DNA of 17,627 bases, taken from NCBI GenBank assembly GCA_030642205.1, contig DAOWOF010000019.1, positions 1 to 17,627 on the forward strand, in the 5' to 3' direction. This document shows, piece after piece, positions 1 through 8,379 of this stretch. The stretch is from Desulfobacteraceae bacterium (GTDB lineage Bacteria; Desulfobacterota; DSM-4660; Desulfatiglandales; Desulfatiglandaceae). Within the stretch, counting starts at the first letter, position 1; every line of letters starts with the position of its first letter. The translations under genes and the position numbers were made by a program. The notes below the pieces were generated by a model. That model saw only the letters and a list, made by a program, of their open reading frames with translations. It was not told the DNA's origin and searched no databases.

Positions 1-137
1 GATATTAGCTAAACCTTTTATAAAATCCTTTCATATTTTTAATTATAATGCCAATTATTTCATCTGGATTTTTTCCAAAAAATTCATATCTGATTTTTTA
101 ATACATGTGAAACTCTTTTGCAAGAAAAATTTCAGAG
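1..137. other. AT-rich flank, no gene seen
   Basis: This stretch lies downstream of the prfC terminator and is very AT-rich. I see no open reading frame with a ribosome binding site, no RNA gene and no clear repeat in it. A gene could begin just outside the window. Confidence 0.4.
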
Positions 138-168
138 AAAAAAAGGGGCGGGTCTTCCTTTGCCCCCT
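138..168 (-). terminator. Intrinsic terminator of typA-prfC
   Basis: Read on the minus strand, AGGGGGC, a 12-nt loop and GCCCCTT form a stem of about seven pairs (one G-U), followed directly by a run of seven U. It lies about 30 bp after the prfC stop codon, which is where a terminator for this minus-strand pair is expected. Confidence 0.85.
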
Positions 169-170
169 GT

Positions 171-200
171 AAACGATGAGGGTCAAAACGATGAGGGTCA
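171..200. repeat. Perfect 15-bp tandem duplication over the prfC stop
   Basis: The unit AAACGATGAGGGTCA occurs twice, at 171-185 and 186-200, without mismatch. On the minus strand each unit begins with TGA. Because the unit is 15 bp, the second TGA (185-183) is in frame with the prfC stop (200-198), so readthrough would add only four residues. It looks like a recent slippage duplication. Confidence 0.9.
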
Positions 201-1802
201 AGCCTTTACTTGATCCTGATTATTAATTTCCCTTGTCTTATGGAACTCTATTTCGGGCCATTGTTTCATGCAATAATTGAGATCCCATTCACTTGTCGCG
301 AGATATGCCTTTGTCCCTTCGGAATCTATCGCAATATTGCTTTTGTTTTCATGCTCAAAACGCGCCATTTCCTTTGAATCTTTACACCTGATCCAGCGTG
401 AGACATTATAGGAAGAATGTTCGTAAATAGAATCAACACCATATTCAGACTTAAGACGCGCCATAGTTATATCAAGCTGTAGTGCTCCTACTGCTCCCAG
501 GATGTAGGCATTTGATATAATGGGCCTGAAGACCTGGATGACTCCTTCTTCAGCGAGTTGTTTAAGCCCTTTCTGAAGATGTTTGGCCTTTAAAGGACTT
601 TTGAGAATTACTTTTTTAAAGAATTCAGGCGCAAAATTAGGAATCCCGGAAAATTTTAATACCTCCTTTTCTGTAAATGTATCTCCTATCATTATCGTGC
701 CATGATTATGAATCCCTATGATATCTCCAGAATATGCTTCTGATATGTTTTCACGCTCGTTCGCCATAAAAATAGTGGCATTCGCAAAGGTTACACTTTT
801 TCCTATTCTATGGTGAAAAACCTTAATGCCTCGTGTGAATTTCCCTGAACAGATCCTGATAAATGCTATTCTGTCCCTGTGCGCCGGGTCCATATTGGCC
901 TGAATTTTAAACGCAAAACCTGAAAAAGGTTTTTCATAGGGAGAAACTTTCCGGGTAAAAGCATCTCTGGGACCGGGTGATGGCGCCATTTCCACAAATG
1001 TATCCAGCAATTCCTTTACACCAAAATTATTGATTGCGCTTCCGAAAAAAACAGGGGTCTGAGTGCCATTTAAATAATGCTTAAGCTCAAAAGGATCAGT
1101 AGCGCCTTCGATCAATTCAATATCTTCTCTTAGCTCAGCTGCCTGGGCGCCCAGGATCTCATCAAGTCTGGGGTCGGAGAGATCAGTGATAACAATATCT
1201 TCTCTTTTTTTCTTTACATGGCCTGGCGAGAAAAGATGAATCTCTTTTTTATATAAATTATAGACCCCATTGAATCCTTTTCCCATGCCAATAGGCCAGG
1301 AAAGAGGAGAGCATTCGATCTGCAGTTTGTCTTCAATATCAGCTATAATATCCAGAGGCTCCATGCCATCACGGTCCAGTTTGTTTATAAAGGTGATTAT
1401 AGGCGTATTGCGCATTCGGCAGACTTCCATCAGTTTTTCGGTCTGATGTTCAACTCCTTTGCCGCTATCAATTACCATAAGCGCGCTGTCTACTGCCGTA
1501 AGCACCCTGTAAGTGTCTTCGGAAAAATCCCTGTGTCCTGGCGTATCCAGCAGATTTATTTCAAAATCCCTATAATTAAATTTCATAACTGATGTAGTGA
1601 CAGAGATTCCTCTTTCCTTTTCAATCGCCATCCAGTCACTGGTCGTATGCTTTGATGCTTTACGGGCCTTTATAGCTCCGGCCTGCTGAATAGCTCCACC
1701 GTAAAGAAGTAATTTTTCAGTTAAAGTAGTCTTGCCCGCATCCGGATGGCTTATGATGCCAAAAGTCCTGCGCTTTTTTATCTCATTTACATTATGATTC
1801 AT
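198..1802 (-). CDS. prfC: Peptide chain release factor 3
   Basis: RF3 is a cytoplasmic translational GTPase that removes RF1 or RF2 from the ribosome after peptide release. The 534-residue length matches the family (529 in E. coli). Visible GTPase motifs are G1 SHPDAGKT (residues 18-25), the EKERGISVTTS switch region (61-71), DTPGH (86-90) and NKLD (140-143). The SHPDAGKT form, rather than AHVDHGKT, is typical of RF3 among translational GTPases. The body after the G domain carries the usual RF3 segments, such as GFAFKIQANMDP and the LGAVGALQLD region near the C terminus. The gene follows typA by 16 bp on the same strand and is probably co-transcribed with it. No strong Shine-Dalgarno sequence precedes the ATG, but the N terminus fits the family. 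Not every bacterium has prfC. Confidence 0.96.
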   Translation of the reverse strand: MNHNVNEIKKRRTFGIISHPDAGKTTLTEKLLLYGGAIQQAGAIKARKASKHTTSDWMAIEKERGISVTTSVMKFNYRDFEINLLDTPGHRDFSEDTYRVLTAVDSALMVIDSGKGVEHQTEKLMEVCRMRNTPIITFINKLDRDGMEPLDIIADIEDKLQIECSPLSWPIGMGKGFNGVYNLYKKEIHLFSPGHVKKKREDIVITDLSDPRLDEILGAQAAELREDIELIEGATDPFELKHYLNGTQTPVFFGSAINNFGVKELLDTFVEMAPSPGPRDAFTRKVSPYEKPFSGFAFKIQANMDPAHRDRIAFIRICSGKFTRGIKVFHHRIGKSVTFANATIFMANERENISEAYSGDIIGIHNHGTIMIGDTFTEKEVLKFSGIPNFAPEFFKKVILKSPLKAKHLQKGLKQLAEEGVIQVFRPIISNAYILGAVGALQLDITMARLKSEYGVDSIYEHSSYNVSRWIRCKDSKEMARFEHENKSNIAIDSEGTKAYLATSEWDLNYCMKQWPEIEFHKTREINNQDQVKA

Positions 1803-1818
1803 GATATTCGTATCTTTT

Positions 1819-3654
1819 TTAGCCTTGATATTTTGCTGATCTCATAAGATGCCTCTTCTGCGCAGAAAGTGTTTTCTTATGAAGCCTTATGGATTTTGGA
1901 GTAACCTCGACCATCTCATTATCGTTTATATAATTTATTGCTTCTTCAAGAGTCATGGGTTTTACAGGCGAACATGTTATGTTTTCATCTTTTCCTGAAG
2001 CGCGCATATTGGAAAGCTTTTTTTCTTTGCAGGGATTAACATTAATATCCAGATCCTTATTATGCTCGCCTATTATCATCCCTTCGTAAACTAATTCTCC
2101 AGGCGAAATAAAAAGACGGCCTCTTGGCTCCAGGTGAAAAAGCGCGTATGCGACAGCGCTGCCCTGTCTGTCAGAGACAATTGATCCTGTAAATCTGGAA
2201 GAAAAATCACCTCGATAGTCCTCATACTTGTCAAAAAGGGTATTAATAATACCAGTTCCCTTTGTATCGGTAAGAAATTCATCCCTGTATCCGATTAAAG
2301 ATCGTGAAGGGACCGAAAACTCAGCCCTTATCCTTCCCAGGCCGTTATTAACCAGATTCGTCAGTCGTCCTTTTCTAAAAGAAAGTTTTTCTGTTACAAT
2401 GCCTGCAAAATTTTCCTGACAATCCACATATAATGTTTCAACAGGCTCCTGCCTTTTTCCTTTTTTATATTTATAGATAACCTTGGGCCTGCCGACATTA
2501 AATTCAAAGCCCTCTCTTCTCATTGTTTCAATAAGGATCGCTATCTGAAATTCACCCCTGCCTTTTACAATAAAGCTGTCTTTGTTCTCTCCATGTTCAA
2601 GCTTGATGGCAACATTTTTCAATGTCTCCTTGCTTAGCCTTTCATAAATCTTTCCTGACTGCACAAATTTTCCTTCTTTTCCTGAAAAGGGAGAGGTGTT
2701 TATTGTAAATTCCATGGAAATCGTAGATTCATCAATACTTATTCGTTTTAGAGGCTTTGGAAACTCTTTTGTGCATAATGTGTCGCCTATCTTGACATTA
2801 TCTATTCCTGAAAGAACAATAATGTCGCCTGCTTCCGCGGTTTTAGCTTCTTTCAGGGTCATTCCGTCATATATCTGAAGCTTTGATATCTTGAGCGGCA
2901 CATGCTCTTGTTTATCATTGATGCAGATCATTGTGTCATTGAATTGAGCTGTCCCGTTAAAAACCTTTCCTATAGCAAGCCTTCCAATATAGTCCGAATA
3001 CCCAAGATCAGACACAAGCATCTGAAAGGGCTCATCTTTGTCAAATTGAGGAGCTGGTATTTCATCGAGGATAGTTTGAAATAGAATGTCCAGATTACCA
3101 TTTTTTTCAGCCAGTGTTTTTTTTGCTATGCCGTCACGACCAATAGCGTAAAGCAATGGGAAATCAATCTGCTCATCATCCGCGCCAAGGTCTATAAAAA
3201 GGTCATATATCTCATCGAGTATTTCCCCGGGACGAGCATCCTTTCTGTCTATTTTATTGATAACTACAATAACCTTAAGACCCTTTTCAAGTGTCTTCTT
3301 TAATACAAAGCGGGTCTGAGGCAAAGGACCCTCCGAGGCATCAACAAGAAGAATCGCGCCGTCAGTCATTGAAAGCGCCCGTTCAACTTCTCCTCCAAAA
3401 TCGGCATGGCCTGGAGTATCAATGATGTTAATCTTGACGCCATTCCATTTTACGGAACAATTTTTGGCAGCAATGGTTATCCCGCGTTCCCTTTCCAGAT
3501 CCATGGTGTCCATTAATCTTTCATCAACTTCGAGGCCGGGACGGAATAATTCGGTTTGTTTAAACATGGCGTCAACCAGAGTTGTTTTGCCATGATCAAC
3601 ATGTGCTATGATCGCGATGTTTCTTATTGTGTTGTTTTTTGAGATTGTTTTCAC
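1819..3654 (-). CDS. typA: Ribosome-associated GTPase TypA/BipA
   Basis: TypA (BipA) is an EF-G-like GTPase that binds the 70S ribosome and helps 50S assembly and stress adaptation. At 611 residues it has the normal family length. Motifs are G1 AHVDHGKT (17-24), RERGITI (55-61), DTPGHADFGGEVERAL (79-94) and NKID (133-136). Later segments such as GRGEFQIAILIETMRREGFEFNVGRP and the C-terminal VTPKSIRLHKK are characteristic of TypA and separate it from EF-G and LepA. The start is GTG (complement of 3652-3654), placing IRNIAIIAHVDHGKTT at the usual distance from the N terminus. The Shine-Dalgarno sequence is weak. It is the first gene of a minus-strand pair with prfC and faces a 0.5-kb intergenic region. 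Confidence 0.97.
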   Translation of the reverse strand: MKTISKNNTIRNIAIIAHVDHGKTTLVDAMFKQTELFRPGLEVDERLMDTMDLERERGITIAAKNCSVKWNGVKINIIDTPGHADFGGEVERALSMTDGAILLVDASEGPLPQTRFVLKKTLEKGLKVIVVINKIDRKDARPGEILDEIYDLFIDLGADDEQIDFPLLYAIGRDGIAKKTLAEKNGNLDILFQTILDEIPAPQFDKDEPFQMLVSDLGYSDYIGRLAIGKVFNGTAQFNDTMICINDKQEHVPLKISKLQIYDGMTLKEAKTAEAGDIIVLSGIDNVKIGDTLCTKEFPKPLKRISIDESTISMEFTINTSPFSGKEGKFVQSGKIYERLSKETLKNVAIKLEHGENKDSFIVKGRGEFQIAILIETMRREGFEFNVGRPKVIYKYKKGKRQEPVETLYVDCQENFAGIVTEKLSFRKGRLTNLVNNGLGRIRAEFSVPSRSLIGYRDEFLTDTKGTGIINTLFDKYEDYRGDFSSRFTGSIVSDRQGSAVAYALFHLEPRGRLFISPGELVYEGMIIGEHNKDLDINVNPCKEKKLSNMRASGKDENITCSPVKPMTLEEAINYINDNEMVEVTPKSIRLHKKTLSAQKRHLMRSAKYQG

Positions 3655-3699
3655 GGTTTAAAGTTCCATATGTGTTTAATTTTAAGATAGAAGATAGTG

Positions 3700-3859
3700 T
3701 TCATATATGAATAAGATATTTTTATCAAGTAAGGAAAAATCCATGCCTTCTTCCTGAAGCCTCTAACCTGGGATTTTAAATGCTCCACTCTGATAAAAAA
3801 GATATCTTTGAATGAAGATGCTATCTTAATATAATACCAGTTTATGGCTGGCCTGGAAA
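3700..3859 (-). promoter_or_regulatory. Candidate sigma70-type promoters for typA
   Basis: Two minus-strand candidates are visible. The distal one is TTTCCA (3859-3854), a 17-bp spacer and TATTAT (3836-3831), giving a leader of about 170 nt. The proximal one is TTGATA (3728-3723), a 17-bp spacer and TATGAA (3705-3700), giving a leader of about 40 nt. Both are imperfect matches in AT-rich DNA, where chance matches are common. A perfect 12-bp palindrome, AAAGATATCTTT, lies between them at 3798-3809. Confidence 0.3.
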
Positions 3860-3915
3860 AAAATTATTATGCAAGAACTTAACCAGAATTACATATAAGA
3901 TTAATCGTTTATTAA

Positions 3916-3944
3916 TTGCATTTATTAAAACTAAGTAATATAAA
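3916..3944 (+). promoter_or_regulatory. Candidate sigma70 promoter of the SDR gene
   Basis: TTGCAT (3916-3921) and TATAAA (3939-3944) are separated by exactly 17 bp. Transcription would start near 3951 and give a leader of about 208 nt before the ATG at 4159. This is the best promoter-like pair I find upstream of the SDR gene. Confidence 0.5.
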
Positions 3945-3981
3945 TGTCGTAGCTTGATTTATCGTATCGGCTCAATTAATT

Positions 3982-4087
3982 GGGGTCTTTCCTTTGTATC
4001 AAAACCCCTCTGGGTTACAGTAAAAGAGAGCATTTATAACGCATTGCGGATCAGGAATAAAATCTGATACCATCCCGGCGCGATGGT
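3982..4087 (+). promoter_or_regulatory. Structured leader of the SDR gene (three hairpins)
   Basis: The predicted 5' untranslated region holds three inverted repeats. The first pairs GGGGT plus TTT (3982-3990) with AAA plus ACCCC (4001-4008). The second pairs ATCAG (4050-4054) with CTGAT (4064-4068). The third, immediately adjacent, pairs ACCATC (4069-4074) with GATGGT (4082-4087) around a 7-nt loop. None is followed by a U run, so they are not simple terminators. I do not recognise a known riboswitch. The structure could equally be a remnant without function. Confidence 0.4.
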
Positions 4088-4158
4088 TATTGAGATGTTA
4101 TGACTTATTCGATATCTTTCAATTAATACAAGTATGCAAGGCTAAAGGAGATGATTAT

Positions 4159-4926
4159 ATGCAAATAAAAGATGTAATAGCTGTCGTAACTGGTGGAGCA
4201 TCAGGTTTAGGTGAAGCTTGTGTCAGGTCTTTAGTTGAAAAAGGTGGAAAAGCTGCCATTCTGGATTTTGCAAAAGAAAGAGCGGAACAAATTATTTCTG
4301 AATTAGGCGACTCCGTTATTTTTTGCAATACAGATGTAACTGATGCTAAAACTGTACAAGCTGCGGTAGATCGTACTGTAGAGGTTTTTGGATCTCTTAA
4401 TGTGGCAATTAATTGTGCCGGCGTTTCGAATGCAGGGAAAGTCTTGAGCAAAAAAGGCCCCTTGCCAATAGAACAATTCAATAGAGTAGTGCAGATCAAT
4501 TTGATAGGAACAATGAATGTGGTAACCTTAGCAGCAGACAAAATGGTAAAAAACGATCCTTTTGAAGATGGTGAGAAAGGAGTGATAATCAATACCGCAT
4601 CTGCTGCTGCCTTTGAAGGTCAAGTTGGCCAGGCTGCCTATAGCGCTTCAAAAGCAGGAGTTGTAGGAATGGCGCTTCCTATCGCCCGTGAATTTGCTGA
4701 TTATGGGATTAGAATTATGACTATTGCCCCTGGTCTTTTTATGACGCCAATGCTGGCAGGTCTCCCTGAGCATATACAAGAGTCATTAAATAAAATGGTT
4801 CCTTTTCCAAAAAGATTGGGAAAAGCTTCCGAGTATGCGGATTTAGTTCAACATATTATAGAAAATACCATGTTAAACGCTGAAGTTATCCGTCTTGATG
4901 GTGCAATAAGAATGGCTGCCAAATAG
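4159..4926 (+). CDS. HSD10-like short-chain 3-hydroxyacyl-CoA dehydrogenase
   Basis: A 255-residue classical SDR. It shows the NAD-binding TGGASGLG (11-18), an acidic residue after beta-2 (D36) that favours NAD over NADP, NCAG (85-88) and the tetrad N114, S148, Y161 and K165 (YSASK). The segment KNDPFEDGEKGVIINTAS, the GQVGQAAYSASK stretch and the C-terminal PFPKRLGKASEYADLV are the pattern of HSD17B10/type II 3-hydroxyacyl-CoA dehydrogenases, which oxidise 3-hydroxyacyl-CoA and 3-hydroxy-2-methylbutyryl-CoA. The start at 4159 is preferred over an upstream in-frame ATG at 4090 because it has AAGGAG (4145-4150) at a suitable distance and matches the family N terminus. The gene stands alone between a long leader and a terminator. 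The racemase-like gene nearby suggests branched acyl-CoA metabolism; the actual substrate is inferred. Confidence 0.85.
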   Translation: MQIKDVIAVVTGGASGLGEACVRSLVEKGGKAAILDFAKERAEQIISELGDSVIFCNTDVTDAKTVQAAVDRTVEVFGSLNVAINCAGVSNAGKVLSKKGPLPIEQFNRVVQINLIGTMNVVTLAADKMVKNDPFEDGEKGVIINTASAAAFEGQVGQAAYSASKAGVVGMALPIAREFADYGIRIMTIAPGLFMTPMLAGLPEHIQESLNKMVPFPKRLGKASEYADLVQHIIENTMLNAEVIRLDGAIRMAAK

Positions 4927-4975
4927 CATACAGACAAAGACGAATAAATTTGGCACATTTATAATTTTAATGCTC

Positions 4976-5004
4976 AACCCCTGTTTAATACAGGGGTTTC
5001 TTCT
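4976..5004 (+). terminator. Intrinsic terminator after the SDR gene
   Basis: AACCCCTGT (4976-4984) and ACAGGGGTT (4990-4998) form a perfect 9-bp stem with a 5-nt loop, followed by the pyrimidine-rich TCTTCT. It lies about 50 bp after the SDR stop and should separate it from the antiporter gene. Confidence 0.85.
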
Positions 5005-5024
5005 ACGGTAGTACAGTTAAAACC

Positions 5025-5050
5025 GGCCAGGGGATTATCCCGGCTTTCTT
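5025..5050 (+). terminator. Possible second hairpin before the antiporter gene
   Basis: GCC, a bulged A and GGG (5026-5032) can pair with CCCGGC (5039-5044), and TTTCTT follows. It may be a back-up terminator or part of the antiporter leader. The stem is short and bulged. Confidence 0.35.
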
Positions 5051-5115
5051 ATTAGACACTGCCGCATATCTTGTACTTTGGACTTTTCAGTATGAATTAG
5101 CAGGTCAATCAGGAT

Positions 5116-7092
5116 ATGGAGATACCGCTTCTTAATGATATTGTTATTATATTTGGTCTGGCTATTGCTGTCCTCTTTATATGCCATCGATTTCGTGTGC
5201 CTGCGGTTGTGGGGTTCCTCCTCACCGGGGTCTTTCTCGGGCCTTACGGACTTGGGCTGGTCAAAGCAGTTCATGAAGTTGAAATTTTTGCTGAGGTCGG
5301 TATTGTGTTATTGCTCTTTACCATCGGCATAGAGTTTTCCTTTGAAAGGCTTTTGCAGATCAAAAAGTCGGTTCTGATGGGAGGCTCTCTTCAGGTGTCG
5401 TTGACCTTTTTGGCTACTTTGCTAATAGCCATGCACTTTGGCCTGGCTATTGGTAAGGCGGTTTTCATCGGATTCCTTGTAGCACTGAGCAGTACGGTAA
5501 TTGTGCTCAGGCTAATCCAGGAAAGAGCTGAGGTCGATACTCCACACGGGCGTACTACTCTTGGTATCCTGATCTTCCAGGACATTATCATTGTTCCAAT
5601 GATATTGCTTACACCTCTACTGGCTGGAGCAACAGGAAATTTAAGGGGGTCCCTCTTCCTTCTTCTTGCCGAAGGAATAGGTCTCATCCTCCTGGTGATT
5701 GTCTCTGCAAAATGGATTGTGCCTCATCTATTGTATCAAATTGCAAAAACACGTAATCAGGAACTTTTTCTATTAAGCGTGATTATAATATGCCTTGGTG
5801 TCGCGTGGCTAACTTCCAGGGTAGGGTTATCCCTTGCACTAGGCGCATTTTTGGCAGGATTGATCATTTCCGAATCTGAATACAGTCATCAGGCCCTCGG
5901 AAATATTTTACCTTTCAGGGATGTATTTACAACCTTCTTTTTTGTCTCCATTGGCATGATGCTTGATGTCGGTTTTCTTATCCAGCAACCAGGATTCATC
6001 GTGATAATTACGCTAAGCGTGCTGGTTTTGAAAGCTATCATTGCTGGATCTGTTGTCATTTTACTGGGCTTTCCACTTCGCACCGCGATATTAGCTGGTT
6101 TGGCGCTCAGCCAGATCGGCGAATTTTCTTTCATTTTATCCAGAGCCGGTATTGAGCACGGTTTACTGGCCGGAGATATCTACCAGATGTTTCTGGCTGT
6201 CTCTGTTCTCAGCATGGCGGCGACGCCATTTATTATGATCCTGGCGCCCCGTATGGCAGATATCATCCTGCGCTTGCCGCTTCCGAAAAGATTGATCTCC
6301 GGCTTTTATCCTGTTTCAGAGATAAAGGGCGCAGACAGGAACGACCATCTTATTATAATCGGTTTTGGAGTGAACGGGAGAAATGTGGCACGCGCCGCCA
6401 GAGTCGCGGGTATCCCCTATACAATCATTGAAATGAACCCTGAAACAGTAAGGAGTGAACAGGCAAAGGGGGAAATCATTTGTTATGGCGATGCAACCCA
6501 GGAGGCCGTACTCCAGCATACGAACATCAAGGAAGCGAGAATTGTTGTAGTCGCGATTAACGATCCCACTGCAACCCGCAGAATGGCTGAAATTATCCGG
6601 AGACTTAATCCGAAAGTTCATTTGATCGTACGAACCCGTTATCTCCAGGAGCTGAAGCCTCTATATGAATTAGGGGCAGACGAAGTTATTCCGGAAGAAT
6701 TTGAGACATCAGTGGAGATATTTACTCGGGTCTTGACAAAATATCTTATACCAAGAGATGAAATCGAAAAACTGGTCGCGGAGGTGAGAGCAGATGGTTA
6801 TGAGATGTTGCGAGGCCTTTCTAAAACCTCGGCATCCTTATTTGATTTGAAACTTCAGCTACATGATGTCGATATCAGCACATTCAGGATCTTGCAAGGA
6901 TCTTCGTTAATTGGCAAGACCCTTGCCCAAATTGAGTTAAGAAGGCTTTATGGAGTTTCTGTAGTAGCAATACTACGAAATTCTCAAACATTATCCAATC
7001 CGGACGCGGATATGCCGTTTCAGTTTAACGATGTACTTTTTGTCCTTGGATCCTCTGAAAAAATATCAGAAGCTATTAATATATTTTCATAG
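5116..7092 (+). CDS. KefB/KefC-type cation:proton antiporter with TrkA-N and TrkA-C domains
   Basis: A 658-residue CPA2-family inner-membrane antiporter, probably K+ or Na+ against H+. Residues 1 to about 385 form many hydrophobic segments of the Na+/H+ exchanger fold, with GIEFSFERL (71-79), the LSSTVIVLRLIQERAE stretch (124-139) and the family motif FQD (154-156). A cytoplasmic TrkA-N/RCK domain follows, with the Rossmann motif GFGVNG (416-421) and an acidic residue E439 typical of NAD-type nucleotide binding. A TrkA-C domain occupies about 585-658. The architecture matches YbaL/KefB-like proteins of Gram-negative bacteria. No ancillary KefF or KefG gene is adjacent, so glutathione gating is not implied. 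The ATG at 5116 has only a weak AGG upstream (5102-5104). The gene is convergent with the racemase-like gene, 12 bp away. The transported ion cannot be told from the sequence. Confidence 0.9.
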   Translation: MEIPLLNDIVIIFGLAIAVLFICHRFRVPAVVGFLLTGVFLGPYGLGLVKAVHEVEIFAEVGIVLLLFTIGIEFSFERLLQIKKSVLMGGSLQVSLTFLATLLIAMHFGLAIGKAVFIGFLVALSSTVIVLRLIQERAEVDTPHGRTTLGILIFQDIIIVPMILLTPLLAGATGNLRGSLFLLLAEGIGLILLVIVSAKWIVPHLLYQIAKTRNQELFLLSVIIICLGVAWLTSRVGLSLALGAFLAGLIISESEYSHQALGNILPFRDVFTTFFFVSIGMMLDVGFLIQQPGFIVIITLSVLVLKAIIAGSVVILLGFPLRTAILAGLALSQIGEFSFILSRAGIEHGLLAGDIYQMFLAVSVLSMAATPFIMILAPRMADIILRLPLPKRLISGFYPVSEIKGADRNDHLIIIGFGVNGRNVARAARVAGIPYTIIEMNPETVRSEQAKGEIICYGDATQEAVLQHTNIKEARIVVVAINDPTATRRMAEIIRRLNPKVHLIVRTRYLQELKPLYELGADEVIPEEFETSVEIFTRVLTKYLIPRDEIEKLVAEVRADGYEMLRGLSKTSASLFDLKLQLHDVDISTFRILQGSSLIGKTLAQIELRRLYGVSVVAILRNSQTLSNPDADMPFQFNDVLFVLGSSEKISEAINIFS

Positions 7093-7104
7093 CGACCCCC
7101 TGGG

Positions 7105-8247
7105 TCATGAAATTATCCCGTCTTTTTTAAGTTTATTGACTTCATCTTTATCAAAACCCCAGCCTGAAAGGGAATCTTTAATATCAAGGTCATATGTGGT
7201 TTTCGCATCTTTTATGCTTGAAGCAGTCCTGCTGAAACGTGGAGCTGGCGCGGGCTGCAAGGAATCATTGGCAAATATAAAGGCATTACGCTCCTTATTG
7301 CCAGGATATTCAGGGGCCTCTGCGAGATCTAATACCGGGGCAAAGCAGATATTTGTTTTTTCCATGATTCTGCACCATTCATCTCTTGTCTTTGTACGAA
7401 AAATATCAGCAAAGCGTTTTCTCATCTCTGGCCAGCTTTCGCGATCCATCTGATTTGGCAGTTCGTCCGGGTCCAGTTCAAGCTTCTTTAATAGCTCCAG
7501 GTAGAATTTTGTTTCAATAGAACCGATGGAAATAAATTTGCTATCGCTTGTCTCGTAAACATTATAGAAATGGGCGCTCCCATCAACCAGGTTTTTGCCG
7601 CGCTCATCAATCCAATAGCCGGCATCCTTCATGCCATAAATGGCAGTCATAAGGGATAGCGCTCCATCCACCATGGCAGCATCGACCACCTGTCCCTGTC
7701 CGGATTTTTGTGTCTCAAGAAGGGCAGCCAGAACGCCTGTGGCAAGGTAAAGGGCTCCTCCTCCAAAATCACCTACTATGTTTAAAGGTATTACTGGATG
7801 GGTCTCTGTTCCTATAGCATTAAGTAAACCTGTGATTGCCAGATAATTTATATCATGTCCCGCAATGGTGGCTAATGGGCCCTCCTGCCCCCAACCTGTG
7901 ATCCTTCCGTATACAAGCCTGGGATTATGTTTAAGGCAAACATCCGGGCCAAGGCCTAAACGTTCCATGACACCTGGCCTGAATCCCTCTATAAGAGCGT
8001 CTGCTTTTTTGACTAATTTCAGTAAGGTCTTAACACCATCAGGAGTCTTAAGATCAATCAATACCGAGGGCCGGCTCCTGTTAAGCAAATTGAACTTGGG
8101 CTCAAGGTTTATACCGAGGTTATCTTTTTTGAGTCGTTTGACACGGATCACATCTGCGCCCATATCAGCAAACATGGTGCCGCACATTGGTATAGGGCCT
8201 AAACTGGCAATTTCGATTACCTTAAAACCATTTAATACGCCGCTCAT
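7105..8247 (-). CDS. Alpha-methylacyl-CoA racemase-like protein (CaiB/BaiF, family III CoA-transferase fold)
   Basis: A 380-residue member of the CaiB/BaiF superfamily. Its closest pattern is alpha-methylacyl-CoA racemase (AMACR/MCR), which interconverts the 2R and 2S forms of 2-methylacyl-CoA. GRITGWGQEGPLA (114-126) is followed by GHDINY (130-135), with H131 matching the catalytic His of AMACR. VGDFGGG (158-164) gives D160, matching its catalytic Asp. In true CoA-transferases such as Frc the active-site Asp forms an acyl anhydride, so a transferase role is not fully excluded. The start at 8247 has AGGAGA about 8 nt upstream; an in-frame extension to 8328 lacks family similarity. It is the only minus-strand gene in the central cluster and is monocistronic. 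With the HSD10-like dehydrogenase nearby it suggests handling of 2-methyl-branched acyl-CoAs, which is an inference. Confidence 0.85.
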   Translation of the reverse strand: MSGVLNGFKVIEIASLGPIPMCGTMFADMGADVIRVKRLKKDNLGINLEPKFNLLNRSRPSVLIDLKTPDGVKTLLKLVKKADALIEGFRPGVMERLGLGPDVCLKHNPRLVYGRITGWGQEGPLATIAGHDINYLAITGLLNAIGTETHPVIPLNIVGDFGGGALYLATGVLAALLETQKSGQGQVVDAAMVDGALSLMTAIYGMKDAGYWIDERGKNLVDGSAHFYNVYETSDSKFISIGSIETKFYLELLKKLELDPDELPNQMDRESWPEMRKRFADIFRTKTRDEWCRIMEKTNICFAPVLDLAEAPEYPGNKERNAFIFANDSLQPAPAPRFSRTASSIKDAKTTYDLDIKDSLSGWGFDKDEVNKLKKDGIIS

Positions 8248-8316
8248 ATTTATTTCTCCTTGAAAGAATATCAGATTTAATGACTGAATACTCATGGATA
8301 GATTTTTTCTTTTACC

Positions 8317-8333
8317 TTTGATATACAATCAAA
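8317..8333. promoter_or_regulatory. Short palindrome upstream of the racemase-like gene
   Basis: TTTGAT (8317-8322) and ATCAAA (8328-8333) form a perfect 6-bp inverted repeat with a 5-bp centre. It lies between the candidate minus-strand promoter and the start codon, where a repressor operator could sit. No regulator gene is in the window, and such a palindrome can arise by chance in AT-rich DNA. Confidence 0.25.
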
Positions 8334-8351
8334 TCAAGATAAGATTTAATT

Positions 8352-8379
8352 TGTATAATAACTGTATGTTTTTTGGTAA
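8352..8379 (-). promoter_or_regulatory. Candidate promoter of the racemase-like gene
   Basis: On the minus strand, TTACCA (8379-8374), a 16-bp spacer and TATACA (8357-8352) resemble a sigma70 promoter. The leader would be about 100 nt. It is an imperfect match and is given as a candidate only. Confidence 0.3.

Noticed and set aside
4041..4090. Adjacent hairpins that briefly resemble tRNA arms
   Set aside because: There is no acceptor stem, no TPsiC-loop sequence and no clover-leaf spacing.
4090..4158. N-terminal extension of the SDR from ATG 4090
   Set aside because: The 23 extra residues do not match the family, and the ribosome binding site and conserved N terminus point to 4159.
8248..8328. 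N-terminal extension of the racemase-like protein
   Set aside because: The extra 27 residues precede a clear ribosome binding site for ATG 8247, and the family starts at the MSGVLNGFKVIEIAS segment.
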